DNA of 64,000 nucleotides, taken from positions 54,284 through 118,283 of the forward strand of contig SUVQ01000010.1 in the NCBI GenBank assembly GCA_015061905.1, written 5' to 3'. This DNA comes from Verrucomicrobiota bacterium (GTDB lineage: Bacteria; Verrucomicrobiota; Verrucomicrobiia; Opitutales; UBA953). The translations under genes and the position numbers were made by a program. This document shows positions 18,517 to 26,746 of the stretch, one piece after another (positions within the stretch are counted from its first letter, which is position 1; each line of letters starts with the position of its first letter). The notes beneath the pieces were generated by a model. That model made no database searches and was not told the origin of the DNA. It saw only the letters and a list, made by a program, of their open reading frames with translations.

Positions 18517-18915
18517 ATGCAACTTTCGAAATTTACGGACTATTCATTTCGCGCGCTTATTTATCTGGCAAAAAATCAGGATAAGCGGTGCACGGCGGAT
18601 ATGCTTGCCGAACAACTGGAAGCTTCGCCGCACCACATGAAAAAAGTTCTGCATAAGCTTGCGGGGCGCGGCTACGTTCTCGCCTCGAAAGGCAGAGTCG
18701 GCGGACTGCATTTGGCACGGACTCCGGAAGAAATTAACTTGGCGGAAATCCTGAAGCTGTCGGAGGAAAATATGGCACTTTTTGAATGCTACAATGCGTC
18801 CTGCCGCTCGTGTCCGCTCGGAATCGAACGCTGCAAATTAAAATCCGTTTCTCAAAGGGCACTTCGCCGCTTCATCGACGAATTTTCGAACTACACGCTA
18901 AAAGATATTTTGTAG
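18517..18915 (+). CDS. Rrf2-family Fe-S regulator, NsrR-like
   Basis: 132 residues if started at MQLSKFTDYSFRAL, the usual NsrR N-terminus (ATG 18517); an ATG at 18481 would add 12 residues. Winged helix with TADMLAEQLEASPHHMKKVLHKLAGRGYV as recognition region and the wing GRVGGLHLA. Four Cys (ECYNASCRSCPLGIERC, about residues 87-102) can hold an Fe-S cluster, as in NsrR and IscR, although spacing differs from E. coli NsrR (C-x4-C-x2-C-x6-C). Divergent from the haemoglobin gene, so probably the NO sensor that controls it. Confidence 0.85.
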   Translation: MQLSKFTDYSFRALIYLAKNQDKRCTADMLAEQLEASPHHMKKVLHKLAGRGYVLASKGRVGGLHLARTPEEINLAEILKLSEENMALFECYNASCRSCPLGIERCKLKSVSQRALRRFIDEFSNYTLKDIL

Positions 18916-18928
18916 AAAAATTTTCCTG

Positions 18929-18980
18929 AAAAAAAAAGCGTTCCCGCGTGGAAAAATCCTTGCGGGAACGCACTTTTTTT
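18929..18980. terminator. Bidirectional terminator built from an inverted CGGGAACG pair
   Basis: GCGTTCCCGC (18938-18947) pairs with GCGGGAACGC (18962-18971) around a 14-base loop; A-run on the left and T-run on the right serve both the Rrf2 gene (+) and secDF (-), which converge here. Confidence 0.9.
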
Positions 18981-18996
18981 CGGGAGAGAGGAATCG

Positions 18997-21786
18997 TTAT
19001 TTCTTCTTTTCGTTTCCTGCTTCCCAAGAATAAACGTAGGCTTTATCGCCTTCCTCAACTCGCTTGCGGTCGCCCTTGTGCCACCAATAGAAAATCGGAG
19101 AAGCGATATAAATCGAAGAAAACGTCCCGACAAGCACGCCGAAAATGAAGACTTTTCCGTATTCGGCAACATCGCCCGCGCCGAATACGGCAAGCGAAAT
19201 CGCGGAAAGGAAAACCGTCACGGACGTCAGCAAGGTGCGCGAAAGCGTGCGGTTAATCGAAAGATTAATCACGTCGCTAAGCTTCATGCCCGGATTGTTG
19301 GCAAGTTCTTCGCGAATACGGTCAAACACGACAATCGTGTCATTGATGGAATAACCGGCAACCATCAGAATCGCCGCAATCATCGATGCCGAAAATTGCC
19401 CGCCGCAAATCAAATAAAGCCAGGTAACCACCACGATATCGTGAATCGTGGAAATCATCGCTCCCACACCGAAGCCGACTTCGAAGCGGAGAGCTACGTA
19501 AATCATAATTCCGAGCACCGCGAGAATGAGCGAGATAATCGCCATTTTCACCAGTTGTGCACTGACCACGGCACCCACCGCCTGCTTTCCGACAATGATT
19601 TCCTCCACCGACTGCGTTCCCGCCGGGAACATTTCCGGATGCGTTTGCAAAAGCTTCGACGCAATTTTTTCGATGTTGGAAAATTCGCCCTGCGAGGCAT
19701 CTTTCGTCAGCTCACACTCAATATTGAGCGTCTGCTCCGAGGCACCGACTTTTTGCTGGTAAACCGCAGAAGAATCTTCAATGCCGACAGAGCGAATCAG
19801 CTGTTGAATCTCGCCGACGCCAATGTGCTTGCTTGTATCCTGAACAATACTCAGCGTAACGGATTCACCGCCCTTGAAGTCCTTACTCAAGCATTCGTCT
19901 CCCTTAATGAACGGGAACGCAACGCTGGCAACGACAAGAAGCGTTGAAATACCGATGGCACCGCGCCAATGCTCCATAAAGCGGAAATTCGGCGTTTTTT
20001 TCATCAGGCGAATCCCGAAGAGCCGCCGCGTAAGCCCGACATTTACAAGCAATTCCTGCAAACCTCGGCAAGTTACCAAGCAGGTAAAAAGCGTGGTTAC
20101 GATCCCGATGGCAAGCGTTACCCCGAAACCTTTGACGGAGCCCGTGCCCATCCAAATCAAAATGAGTGCCGTTACCAACGAGGTTAGCTGCGAGTCGAAA
20201 ATCGTGACGAATGCACGGTCGTAGCCAAGCTCAAGTGCCGTTTTGAGCGATTTTCCGTTGTTGAGCTCTTCGCGAATACGTTCGAAAACAAGAATGTTCG
20301 CGTCAACCGCCATGCCCATCGTCAAAACGAGAGCCGCGATTCCCGGCAAAGTAATCGTTGCGCCGATAGCGCACATCACGCCGAAAATCATGAGAATATT
20401 CAACGCGATCCCGATAACGGAAATGACACCGCCGGAAAGGTAAAACACCAGCATGAACACGACAATGAACCCGGTAGCGACCGCCGCCGCCGTCATTGAC
20501 TGGTTTTGAGCATCTTCCGCAAGTGTCGCGCCGACGTTGGTCATATCCTGAAGTTCCAGCGGGAACTCGAGCGGGTTGTTCAGTGCATTGGCAAGTTCCT
20601 GCGCTTCCTTTTGGTCAAAATTTCCGGTAATGGAAGCTACGCCGCCGTAAAGACCGACTTTGCGCCCTCCCGCGCCGGCGTTCAATGTCGGCGCAGACAT
20701 CAACTTCCCGTCGAGAACGATGGCGAAGCGGCCGTCGCCGCCCGTGCGGTTGTCTTCGTCGGCGATGCGCTGTGTTACGTCGCCGAAAATGCGTCCGCCG
20801 TCCGATGTAAAACGAATCCCGACCTGCAGGGTCAAGCCGTCCGGGCTTTCCACGTGCGCGCGTTCGACAATCGCGCCCGTCGCTTCCGGAGCTTTTTTTA
20901 CATAAAGCGGGAACGACGTGGCTTCGCCCGTTTTTTTGTCGATGTGATGATCGTAAAGCACTTCATAAGCGGCAACCGGCGAGGTCGCCAAGCGCGGATC
21001 CGCGCGCAGGCTTTTTATCGTGCCTTCCGGCGTTCCCGTTTCCGGCACCAAATAGCGGTGCACCATGCGAAATTCAAGCTTAGCCGGCTTTTTCAACGAA
21101 TTAATCGCTTCCGGATTGTTCGCCGTATCTTCGCCCGGAAGTTGAATTTCAATCGAATCGTTCCCGACCGGACGAATCACCGGCTCGCTCACGCCGAACT
21201 GATTAACACGGTCCTCCATGACGTTGACCGCCTGATTAATTTGGGAAAGTTTTTCCTCGGCGCGTTCCCGAATCGCCTGTTCGACAGCGATTTTTTCTTC
21301 CGGCGTTTTCGCCGCGGCAAGCGCACGTTTGTCCGCCTCCGCCGCTTCCGGATTAACGCGCAAGGTAAAGGAAATCCCGCCCTGCAAGTCAAGCCCGAGC
21401 TTCAGTTTCCCCTGAGAACGGCGCAAGAGTTCCTGCATGAGGATCTGATTTTGTTTTTCCAAAATCGGCTCGCGCACCATGCGGATATCCGGGAAAAATT
21501 GTGAAAGCGCAATCGGCGTTCCCGCGTTTCCCTTGCCCGCCGCGATGTCTTTCAACGCGGCGTAAGCGGTTGGCGATTTTTTATCGGCGGGAACGCTTTC
21601 GTCGCGGTAATCGGCAACGCGCCGATCCGCCTCTTCGAGAATGAGTTTAAACTCGTCCTGCCTCGCCGTTACGTGATTTTCAACATATTCACGGAAAGGC
21701 GTGCTTTTGAGCGGCATCATGCTGATCAACGCATAGCCCAAAAAAAGCAGAGACGCAAAAAGCCGCCAAAAAATCTTGGTCGTCAT
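18997..21786 (-). CDS. secDF: SecDF fusion, protein translocase accessory subunit
   Basis: 929 residues: SecD (about 1-600) and SecF (about 615-929) in one chain. SecD: first TM at the N-terminus, periplasmic P1 domain with KLGLDLQGGISFTLRV (D1), later INSLKKPAKLEF, QFGVSEPVIRPVG and GMAVDANILVFERIREEL in TM4-5. SecF: EHWRGAIGISTLLVV, DFKGGESVTL, GYSINDTIVVFDRIREELANNP. The conserved Asp residues for proton-driven pulling are present. The protein helps pull exported proteins across the inner membrane with SecYEG. It lies 127 bases downstream of yajC on the same strand, the usual order. C-terminus is Lys-rich. Confidence 0.96.
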   Translation of the reverse strand: MTTKIFWRLFASLLFLGYALISMMPLKSTPFREYVENHVTARQDEFKLILEEADRRVADYRDESVPADKKSPTAYAALKDIAAGKGNAGTPIALSQFFPDIRMVREPILEKQNQILMQELLRRSQGKLKLGLDLQGGISFTLRVNPEAAEADKRALAAAKTPEEKIAVEQAIRERAEEKLSQINQAVNVMEDRVNQFGVSEPVIRPVGNDSIEIQLPGEDTANNPEAINSLKKPAKLEFRMVHRYLVPETGTPEGTIKSLRADPRLATSPVAAYEVLYDHHIDKKTGEATSFPLYVKKAPEATGAIVERAHVESPDGLTLQVGIRFTSDGGRIFGDVTQRIADEDNRTGGDGRFAIVLDGKLMSAPTLNAGAGGRKVGLYGGVASITGNFDQKEAQELANALNNPLEFPLELQDMTNVGATLAEDAQNQSMTAAAVATGFIVVFMLVFYLSGGVISVIGIALNILMIFGVMCAIGATITLPGIAALVLTMGMAVDANILVFERIREELNNGKSLKTALELGYDRAFVTIFDSQLTSLVTALILIWMGTGSVKGFGVTLAIGIVTTLFTCLVTCRGLQELLVNVGLTRRLFGIRLMKKTPNFRFMEHWRGAIGISTLLVVASVAFPFIKGDECLSKDFKGGESVTLSIVQDTSKHIGVGEIQQLIRSVGIEDSSAVYQQKVGASEQTLNIECELTKDASQGEFSNIEKIASKLLQTHPEMFPAGTQSVEEIIVGKQAVGAVVSAQLVKMAIISLILAVLGIMIYVALRFEVGFGVGAMISTIHDIVVVTWLYLICGGQFSASMIAAILMVAGYSINDTIVVFDRIREELANNPGMKLSDVINLSINRTLSRTLLTSVTVFLSAISLAVFGAGDVAEYGKVFIFGVLVGTFSSIYIASPIFYWWHKGDRKRVEEGDKAYVYSWEAGNEKKK

Positions 21787-21805
21787 AAAAACGTGTTAAA
21801 ATGTA

Positions 21806-21871
21806 GAAATTAGAAATGACAAATCAGAAACCGGAGAGGGAACGGAAATCCCGCTCGCGGTTTCTAATTTC
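21806..21871. repeat. Long inverted repeat between yajC and secDF
   Basis: AGAAACCG (21826-21833) pairs with CGGTTTCT (21858-21865), and GAAATT further out pairs with AATTTC. The loop holds AGGGAACGG, a copy of the core word lacking the leading C. No U-tract, so an intercistronic hairpin rather than a terminator. Confidence 0.5.
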
Positions 21872-21913
21872 AAAATGTGCGAAACTGCGCACACAGCCGA
21901 TTGAGCGGAAAAA

Positions 21914-22321
21914 TTATTTCTTTTCCGGGGCGTTTACGAGCGCGCTCACCGCCGCACGCAGGAACGGAATACGCGTGCCTTCGGAAACCTGAAGCGTAAC
22001 CGTCGTTTCGTCCAAAGAAACAATTTTTCCGACAATTCCGCTCGTCGTGTAAACCGAATCTCCGACCTTGAGCTCGCTCTGCATCTTCTGCAAAGCCTTC
22101 TGACGCTTCGATTGCGGACGAATCAAGATAAAATAAAATCCGACAAAAATCAGAACCCAAATCAGAAGCGTGGACATTCCGAACGCGCCTTGCGGTTGTG
22201 CGGGAACGCCTTCCGAAGCCGGCGCGCCTTCAACGGCAACGGTTTCGACGACTTGGGTCGCGGGAGCGGCTTCAACCGCCTGTGCAAGAATCATTACATT
22301 ATTCATAGCTGTATTTTGCAT
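21914..22321 (-). CDS. yajC: Preprotein translocase subunit YajC
   Basis: 135 residues. One membrane helix at about residues 51-67 (LLIWVLIFVGFYFILIRP) followed by the family hallmark IRPQSKRQKALQKMQSELKVGDSVYTTSGIVGKIVSLDE. The N-terminal 48 residues before the helix are longer than in E. coli YajC and rich in Ala/Val/Glu. Forms the SecDF-YajC complex. Located directly upstream of secDF as in many bacteria. Confidence 0.95.
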   Translation of the reverse strand: MQNTAMNNVMILAQAVEAAPATQVVETVAVEGAPASEGVPAQPQGAFGMSTLLIWVLIFVGFYFILIRPQSKRQKALQKMQSELKVGDSVYTTSGIVGKIVSLDETTVTLQVSEGTRIPFLRAAVSALVNAPEKK

Positions 22322-22518
22322 TAATTATAAAAAATAAAGGCGCAAACTATGCCCCAGCCCGCGCGGGAACGCAAATTGAAATTTAGGAAAGAGGTGAAGA
22401 ACCCGTGCTTCATTCTAAAGCGTCCCGAATAAGGAATGAAACAGAGCAGACCGGCAATGAGCCTCACACGCCAAAAGAGAGTTTTTAAGGAGAAAGCTCC
22501 GGAAGTATCCGTTTTTGC

Positions 22519-22551
22519 ATAAACAACCAGCAGGAGAATGAGGTTGTTTTA
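22519..22551 (-). terminator. Hairpin after the 22.6-31.4 kb cluster
   Basis: AAACAACC (22521-22528) pairs with GGTTGTTT (22542-22549), loop 13 bases, 9 bases past the stop of the TM2 gene. The U-tract on the - strand is short, so a weak terminator or a processing hairpin. The rest of 22322-22559 (238 bases) holds one CGGGAACG word next to CAAATTGAAATTT at about 22371 and nothing else recognisable. Confidence 0.45.
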
Positions 22552-22559
22552 ATGAGGAA

Positions 22560-23030
22560 TCACGAACTAACACTTCCCAAGTCGACGCAGATCCACGCGA
22601 AACCGCCGAACACCCCGACGACGATTGCGACCAAAAGAAAAATTCCAATCTGGGCGACGCATCCGCACTTTTGCATCGGTAATCCCGTGGAATCTTTACG
22701 TTGCATAAAAATTTCCAAGAACGCCCAAATGCCACTGATTGTTCCCAATATCGGGAAACTAATTACGTCCCCGCGAACTTGCCACAAAATCCCGCCTGCA
22801 AGCGTCATTCCGAGCTGACAAAACGCTCGTCCGAAAAATCCGGCATAAAAATTATGCAATCCGAGCGTTCCCGTAAACAAGGCTAAAGACTGATAGGCGA
22901 TGCGAAGCACCTGCGATTCCGGCTCTCCAACCTTCGCTCCGCATCCCGCACAGAAGTTGTCGCCGTCGCGAATCATCTGCCCGCAATGCGGACAAAATTC
23001 AATCTCAATGGTTTTGTCGTCCGATTCCAT
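22560..23030 (-). CDS. Zinc-ribbon and TM2-domain membrane protein
   Basis: 156 residues. A double-CxxC zinc ribbon opens the protein (FCPHCGQMIRDGDNFCAGCGAKVG, residues about 12-36). Next comes a TM2-like domain (LALFTGTLGLHNFYAGFFGRAFCQLGMTL) and three hydrophobic segments, the last at about residues 127-152. TM2 proteins are small membrane proteins of unknown mechanism. It is the last gene of the cluster, 2 bases after the lipoprotein stop codon. The other end of the cluster also encodes a protein with a similar zinc ribbon. Confidence 0.75.
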   Translation of the reverse strand: MESDDKTIEIEFCPHCGQMIRDGDNFCAGCGAKVGEPESQVLRIAYQSLALFTGTLGLHNFYAGFFGRAFCQLGMTLAGGILWQVRGDVISFPILGTISGIWAFLEIFMQRKDSTGLPMQKCGCVAQIGIFLLVAIVVGVFGGFAWICVDLGSVSS

Positions 23031-23032
23031 TT

Positions 23033-23533
23033 TTAATCTTTCCTACGTTTAAACGTTTTTCCCAATAACGTTTCATTTGAACTGCCAATATCGAGAATGA
23101 TTTCAAAAAATCCGTCTTCCATTTCACGAATTTTCAAAAAACGCTTTTTGTAATTCTCATATTCGGGAATACGCATATCGACGAAACAGGATTTCGCGTC
23201 GGAATACGGCGAAAGAAAAACTACGCCAAATTCGATTATCTCCTCCCCATTTCTTTCTCCGCGAGAAAGCTTTCCGGTGTTCTCTGATTCATCCAATACC
23301 AAAGACCACTTCGGAAACTCCGCGCAGCGATAATCCCCCCAGAAATTCGGGGAAAGAGGCGGTTGTTCCGGTTCGATTTTTTGCTCCTTGCAGGAGCAAG
23401 TCGTTCCGCAACTTCCAACATCCGATCGAACTTTTACCTCCGAAGTCATATTGTTTTCCAATGCTGGAGTAGATGTACACCCGCACAAAACAGCCAAAGG
23501 TATAGTTGACAGAATTGTTTTTACAGTTTTCAT
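23033..23533 (-). CDS. Small Cys-rich lipoprotein of unknown function
   Basis: 166 residues. MKTVKTILSTIPLAVLCGC has a lipobox-like LCGC with Cys at residue 17 or 19, so probably lipid anchored. Further Cys occur in GSCGTTCSCKEQ (about residues 42-49), after which an acidic mixed region follows. No family recognised. Tightly packed in the cluster: 9 bases after the upstream gene and 2 bases before the TM2 gene. Confidence 0.7.
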   Translation of the reverse strand: MKTVKTILSTIPLAVLCGCTSTPALENNMTSEVKVRSDVGSCGTTCSCKEQKIEPEQPPLSPNFWGDYRCAEFPKWSLVLDESENTGKLSRGERNGEEIIEFGVVFLSPYSDAKSCFVDMRIPEYENYKKRFLKIREMEDGFFEIILDIGSSNETLLGKTFKRRKD

Positions 23534-23542
23534 GGTATATTT

Positions 23543-24637
23543 TTATAGTTTTTGTCTCTTAGAGGCAGACTGCTCATAATTGAATTCAATTTTCAAATCA
23601 GCACTCAGCGTTTTTATTTCTTCTTTGAAATCTCCGATTTTCGGCATTTCTCCGGAATATTTAGCATCTTTGATTTCAATGTTCGCTTCCTTTATAATTT
23701 TCAGCGCCTTGTCGATGTAAAAATTGCCGGAAATTTTATCTCTCGGAAGCCTGATTTCTTGTGGTTTCCCTTCTGCAGACATGAATAGAAATTTTAGATT
23801 TGTGGCATCGTTCCCGTGCGGACGCGGCCAAATCACAATTTTAGCATCATACTTTTCCAATTTCTGATCAGCCCTCTGTGTTTCCGGTGTCGACTCAACC
23901 CAACGCAAAAGAACCCGTCCGTCAAATTTAGCCTTATACAACATATGTTGTGGAACAATTCCGGAAAGGGCATCTGCATCAACCAACCAAAACTCTCTCC
24001 CGTTACGACCGTCACAAAGCCCCTCGTAACTGAAATTCACTTCGGATTTCACAAAATCCTGAACAAGCTCCGGAGCCTGTTCGTGACTGTTACAAGATTT
24101 ATAGACGCTCACTCCAGAAGCGTCAGAGGCTGATTCCCACCGGAAGCAATAAGCGAGGTCTTTCGCAAACAACGCCGACGTCTCCGCCGAAAAAGCATCC
24201 AGCCCTAAAATTTTATTTAAGCCGCCGGATTTTAATTTTAACGCTTCATAATCTTTATGTGTTTCGACCCATTCGATGAAATCGTCACCCCTGAAAATCA
24301 CCGACATTCCTTTGCCTTTTATATATTCCCAGTCATACCAAGGACGTTCTTCTATGTCTTTTCTAAATTCCGGAGGATTTTCCAAACGGAGCAAATCCGA
24401 CGACACGAATACGATATTTGCGGAATTTGAACCGCAACGTAATGTCTGGAATTCCGTATTCCCCGTATAGATAATGTTGTTCCCGTCCCACGCGTCGGCA
24501 CGAACTCGGGTAAATTCTACACGAAATTCCATTCTCGTTTGATAATCCCAATTCAGTTTCCACTCCGTAAGCGGAGCCCCGAAGAGAAGCGGAGACGAAA
24601 CGACGCACAAAGCCAATGTTGTTTTAACGAATCTCAT
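23543..24637 (-). CDS. Secreted protein A of the ABC/FtsK cluster
   Basis: 364 residues with a signal peptide (MRFVKTTLALCVVSSPLLFGAP). Unknown family, but its segment at about residues 217-255 (FWLVDADALSGIVPQ, KAKFDGRVLLRWVEST) closely resembles VWLADADFMNSFLHPE, KGKFKGRVLLKYES in the product of 26739-28208, so the two are paralogues in part. This domain may be the shared feature of a substrate pair. It overlaps the permease gene by 14 bases. The motif CGGGAACG occurs only once here (about 23808), fewer than in neighbouring housekeeping genes. Confidence 0.7.
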   Translation of the reverse strand: MRFVKTTLALCVVSSPLLFGAPLTEWKLNWDYQTRMEFRVEFTRVRADAWDGNNIIYTGNTEFQTLRCGSNSANIVFVSSDLLRLENPPEFRKDIEERPWYDWEYIKGKGMSVIFRGDDFIEWVETHKDYEALKLKSGGLNKILGLDAFSAETSALFAKDLAYCFRWESASDASGVSVYKSCNSHEQAPELVQDFVKSEVNFSYEGLCDGRNGREFWLVDADALSGIVPQHMLYKAKFDGRVLLRWVESTPETQRADQKLEKYDAKIVIWPRPHGNDATNLKFLFMSAEGKPQEIRLPRDKISGNFYIDKALKIIKEANIEIKDAKYSGEMPKIGDFKEEIKTLSADLKIEFNYEQSASKRQKL

Positions 24638-25700
24638 AATATTTTGATTTAAATTTTAGAAACCCGAACGCGAAAAGGAGGACACCGGCGCACCAGAGTG
24701 TCATAGCAAAGAGCTCCCCGAAAACGCGTGAAAAAAACATCTTCAAAATCTCGGGAACACACGTTGCTCGAATCTCGGAAAGCTTTTTCTCGTCCCCACC
24801 TTTTCGCCCAAATTTCCTCAACTCATTCCATACATCACTACTCTGTTGTTCTACTTCCTTTTCCACACTTTTATGTAGTGGGCAAAATCCTACATTGAAA
24901 AAATAGCGTTGCGGGAACGCAAATGATGCACCACTTAAAATTGTTTTTCCGAAATACCCATCTTCCCATGCGAACGGCAATTTTTTGCCCTCAGAATTTT
25001 CAAACAAAATTTCGGAAACATACTCGTAGTTTTTTTGTTCGTCCAAAACGATCGAAGACGAAATCATAATCAAAACGACAGTGGCCACAGACATCTTTAG
25101 TGCGGTTGAAGAACTCCCTATAGATGCGCTAAGTAAAATACCGAAAGCAACGCCGCAACAAGCGGCACTCAAAAATGAAAGAGATAAAAATAGACAGCTC
25201 GGAAGCCATTCCGGAAAAAACAATCCACATCCGAGAAAGCCCTTTAAGGCATTTTCCGTACTATCAAATCCGACTTCCAAAATATTATTTGTCTCCAACG
25301 TCCCCAAGTCGGCGAAAAACGAAAGTCCGAACAATACGACTAAAAATACCGCAATCTGCACCAACGTCCCCACACCTACAGAAAGCACGTTCGCCGTAAA
25401 ATAACGCAAGAACGAGCGCCGAAATCCCAAAACCCAATAGCTCCATTCTCCGGACTCCACGGCACCGTTGAGCGTTTGGCAGGCATTGAAAAGCCCGACC
25501 CAAAAACAATACAACGTTGAAAAAAACACAAAACGGTCAAAATCTTCACCCGGACTCTCCTGAAACAAGAATGCAAGCCAAACCAAAACGGCGACAAGAG
25601 CCGGAATTACAATCGCGGAAAACCACGCCTTTTTCGTTTTCGGCCATTGTCGCCGAAAACAACGCAGAAAATCCGTCTTCATTGTTGACAATTCTTTCAT
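24624..25700 (-). CDS. ABC-2-like transporter permease
   Basis: 358 residues with six or seven hydrophobic segments: about 27-47, 62-80, 103-130, 168-205, 208-226 and 333-350. The first loop NACQTLNGAVESGEWSYWVLGFRR has the amphipathic connecting-helix position of ABC-2 permeases. A large soluble segment (about residues 230-325) lies before the last helix. Overlaps the ATPase gene by 4 bases (ATGA), so translationally coupled to it. Together they should form an exporter; substrate unknown. Confidence 0.75.
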   Translation of the reverse strand: MKELSTMKTDFLRCFRRQWPKTKKAWFSAIVIPALVAVLVWLAFLFQESPGEDFDRFVFFSTLYCFWVGLFNACQTLNGAVESGEWSYWVLGFRRSFLRYFTANVLSVGVGTLVQIAVFLVVLFGLSFFADLGTLETNNILEVGFDSTENALKGFLGCGLFFPEWLPSCLFLSLSFLSAACCGVAFGILLSASIGSSSTALKMSVATVVLIMISSSIVLDEQKNYEYVSEILFENSEGKKLPFAWEDGYFGKTILSGASFAFPQRYFFNVGFCPLHKSVEKEVEQQSSDVWNELRKFGRKGGDEKKLSEIRATCVPEILKMFFSRVFGELFAMTLWCAGVLLFAFGFLKFKSKYYEIR

Positions 25701-26746
25701 TGTTGACAGCTAAAAATTTCGGGCATTTGCCTTTCCCATCTCTTTTGGAGTGCGCCCGCGCTTTCTGCGTTCTTTCCGTTTTCCCGTCGATTATTCCTTT
25801 CAAAAATTTCGAGAATGGTCTTTGTGTTCCCGCTTTCTCCACCGAAAACTTTTTTATAATCGCCGACGTTCCCGCAGAAAATTTCGCAACAGGTTTTGTC
25901 TTCCTTGAGATGCGTCGTCGTTTCGTCGTCTTCATCGTCTCGACGAATAGAAATTATTTCGTCGGCATAATCGTCCAAAAACTGCAAATCGTGCGTTGCT
26001 ATGACAAAGGCAACATCTTTGTCCTCTTTAGAGATGTTTTTAATAAACTCGAAAAAATATCTCGATCGAACCGGATCCAATCCGGCTGTCGGTTCATCTA
26101 AAAGAAACAGAGCCTTTCCGTCTTGATTAAAAAGTTCGAGCGCGATCAGCCTTGCACAAACCTCGAAGCGCTTGCGTTCGCCCCCGGAAAGTTTCCGAAC
26201 GGGCTCATGGCGTTCCTTATCCCAATCAAAGAATCGCGAACCGGATTTCTTGTTTAATTTATCAAAAAACGTTTCGGCGGCATTGCAAACCTCTTTCGGA
26301 GACTTATTTGGATTTGTTGCCCGAACAATTTCAAAAAGCGTTTTTTCAACTGAAACGGAATCCGCGCGGCTAATCGGAAGATGCTGAGGCACATACCAAA
26401 TGTTGCCTTGGCTTTTATTCAAGGCGCTTCGCATCTTCGAAGAATATTTTCCCGCAAAACCAAAATCGTGCTCTGAAAATTTTTCTCCGAACCAAGAAAA
26501 GGACAATATTTCCGGATGTCTCGGTTTCACCCAAGTCTTGGGCGGGAACGTCGAGAGCAAGCTCAACAGTAAAGACTTCCCGCACCCGCTCCCGCCGACG
26601 AGAGCATGAATGCGCCCCGGCGAGATTGAAAGATACGGTAAACTTAATCCGGGAATTTTGCTACGCCCTTTTGATTTTTCATCAAACCCAAATTCCAGAT
26701 TCCGAATTTCAATGATAGGCTTCTGTTTTTGAGAAGAATTACCCAT
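25697..26746 (-). CDS. ABC transporter ATPase subunit
   Basis: 349 residues. Walker A GGSGCGKS (about residue 52), Q-loop region, signature LSGGERKR (about residue 190), Walker B ALFLLDEPTAGLDP and switch His in ATHDLQ. A long insertion between Walker A and signature and a C-terminal tail of about 80 charged residues are unusual. Pairs with the permease gene through a 4-base overlap; its own start overlaps the secreted-protein gene upstream by 8 bases. Drives export by ATP hydrolysis at the inner membrane. Confidence 0.9.
   Translation of the reverse strand: MGNSSQKQKPIIEIRNLEFGFDEKSKGRSKIPGLSLPYLSISPGRIHALVGGSGCGKSLLLSLLSTFPPKTWVKPRHPEILSFSWFGEKFSEHDFGFAGKYSSKMRSALNKSQGNIWYVPQHLPISRADSVSVEKTLFEIVRATNPNKSPKEVCNAAETFFDKLNKKSGSRFFDWDKERHEPVRKLSGGERKRFEVCARLIALELFNQDGKALFLLDEPTAGLDPVRSRYFFEFIKNISKEDKDVAFVIATHDLQFLDDYADEIISIRRDDEDDETTTHLKEDKTCCEIFCGNVGDYKKVFGGESGNTKTILEIFERNNRRENGKNAESAGALQKRWERQMPEIFSCQQ

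Noticed and set aside
22340..22520. Possible structured RNA (6S or SRP type) between yajC and the cluster
   Set aside because: Checked for the SRP core GGAAGC and a long 6S-like hairpin; neither is convincing.
22415..22735. 106-codon - strand frame after the TM2 gene
   Set aside because: Overlaps the TM2 coding end in another frame and has no domain, RBS or neighbour logic.
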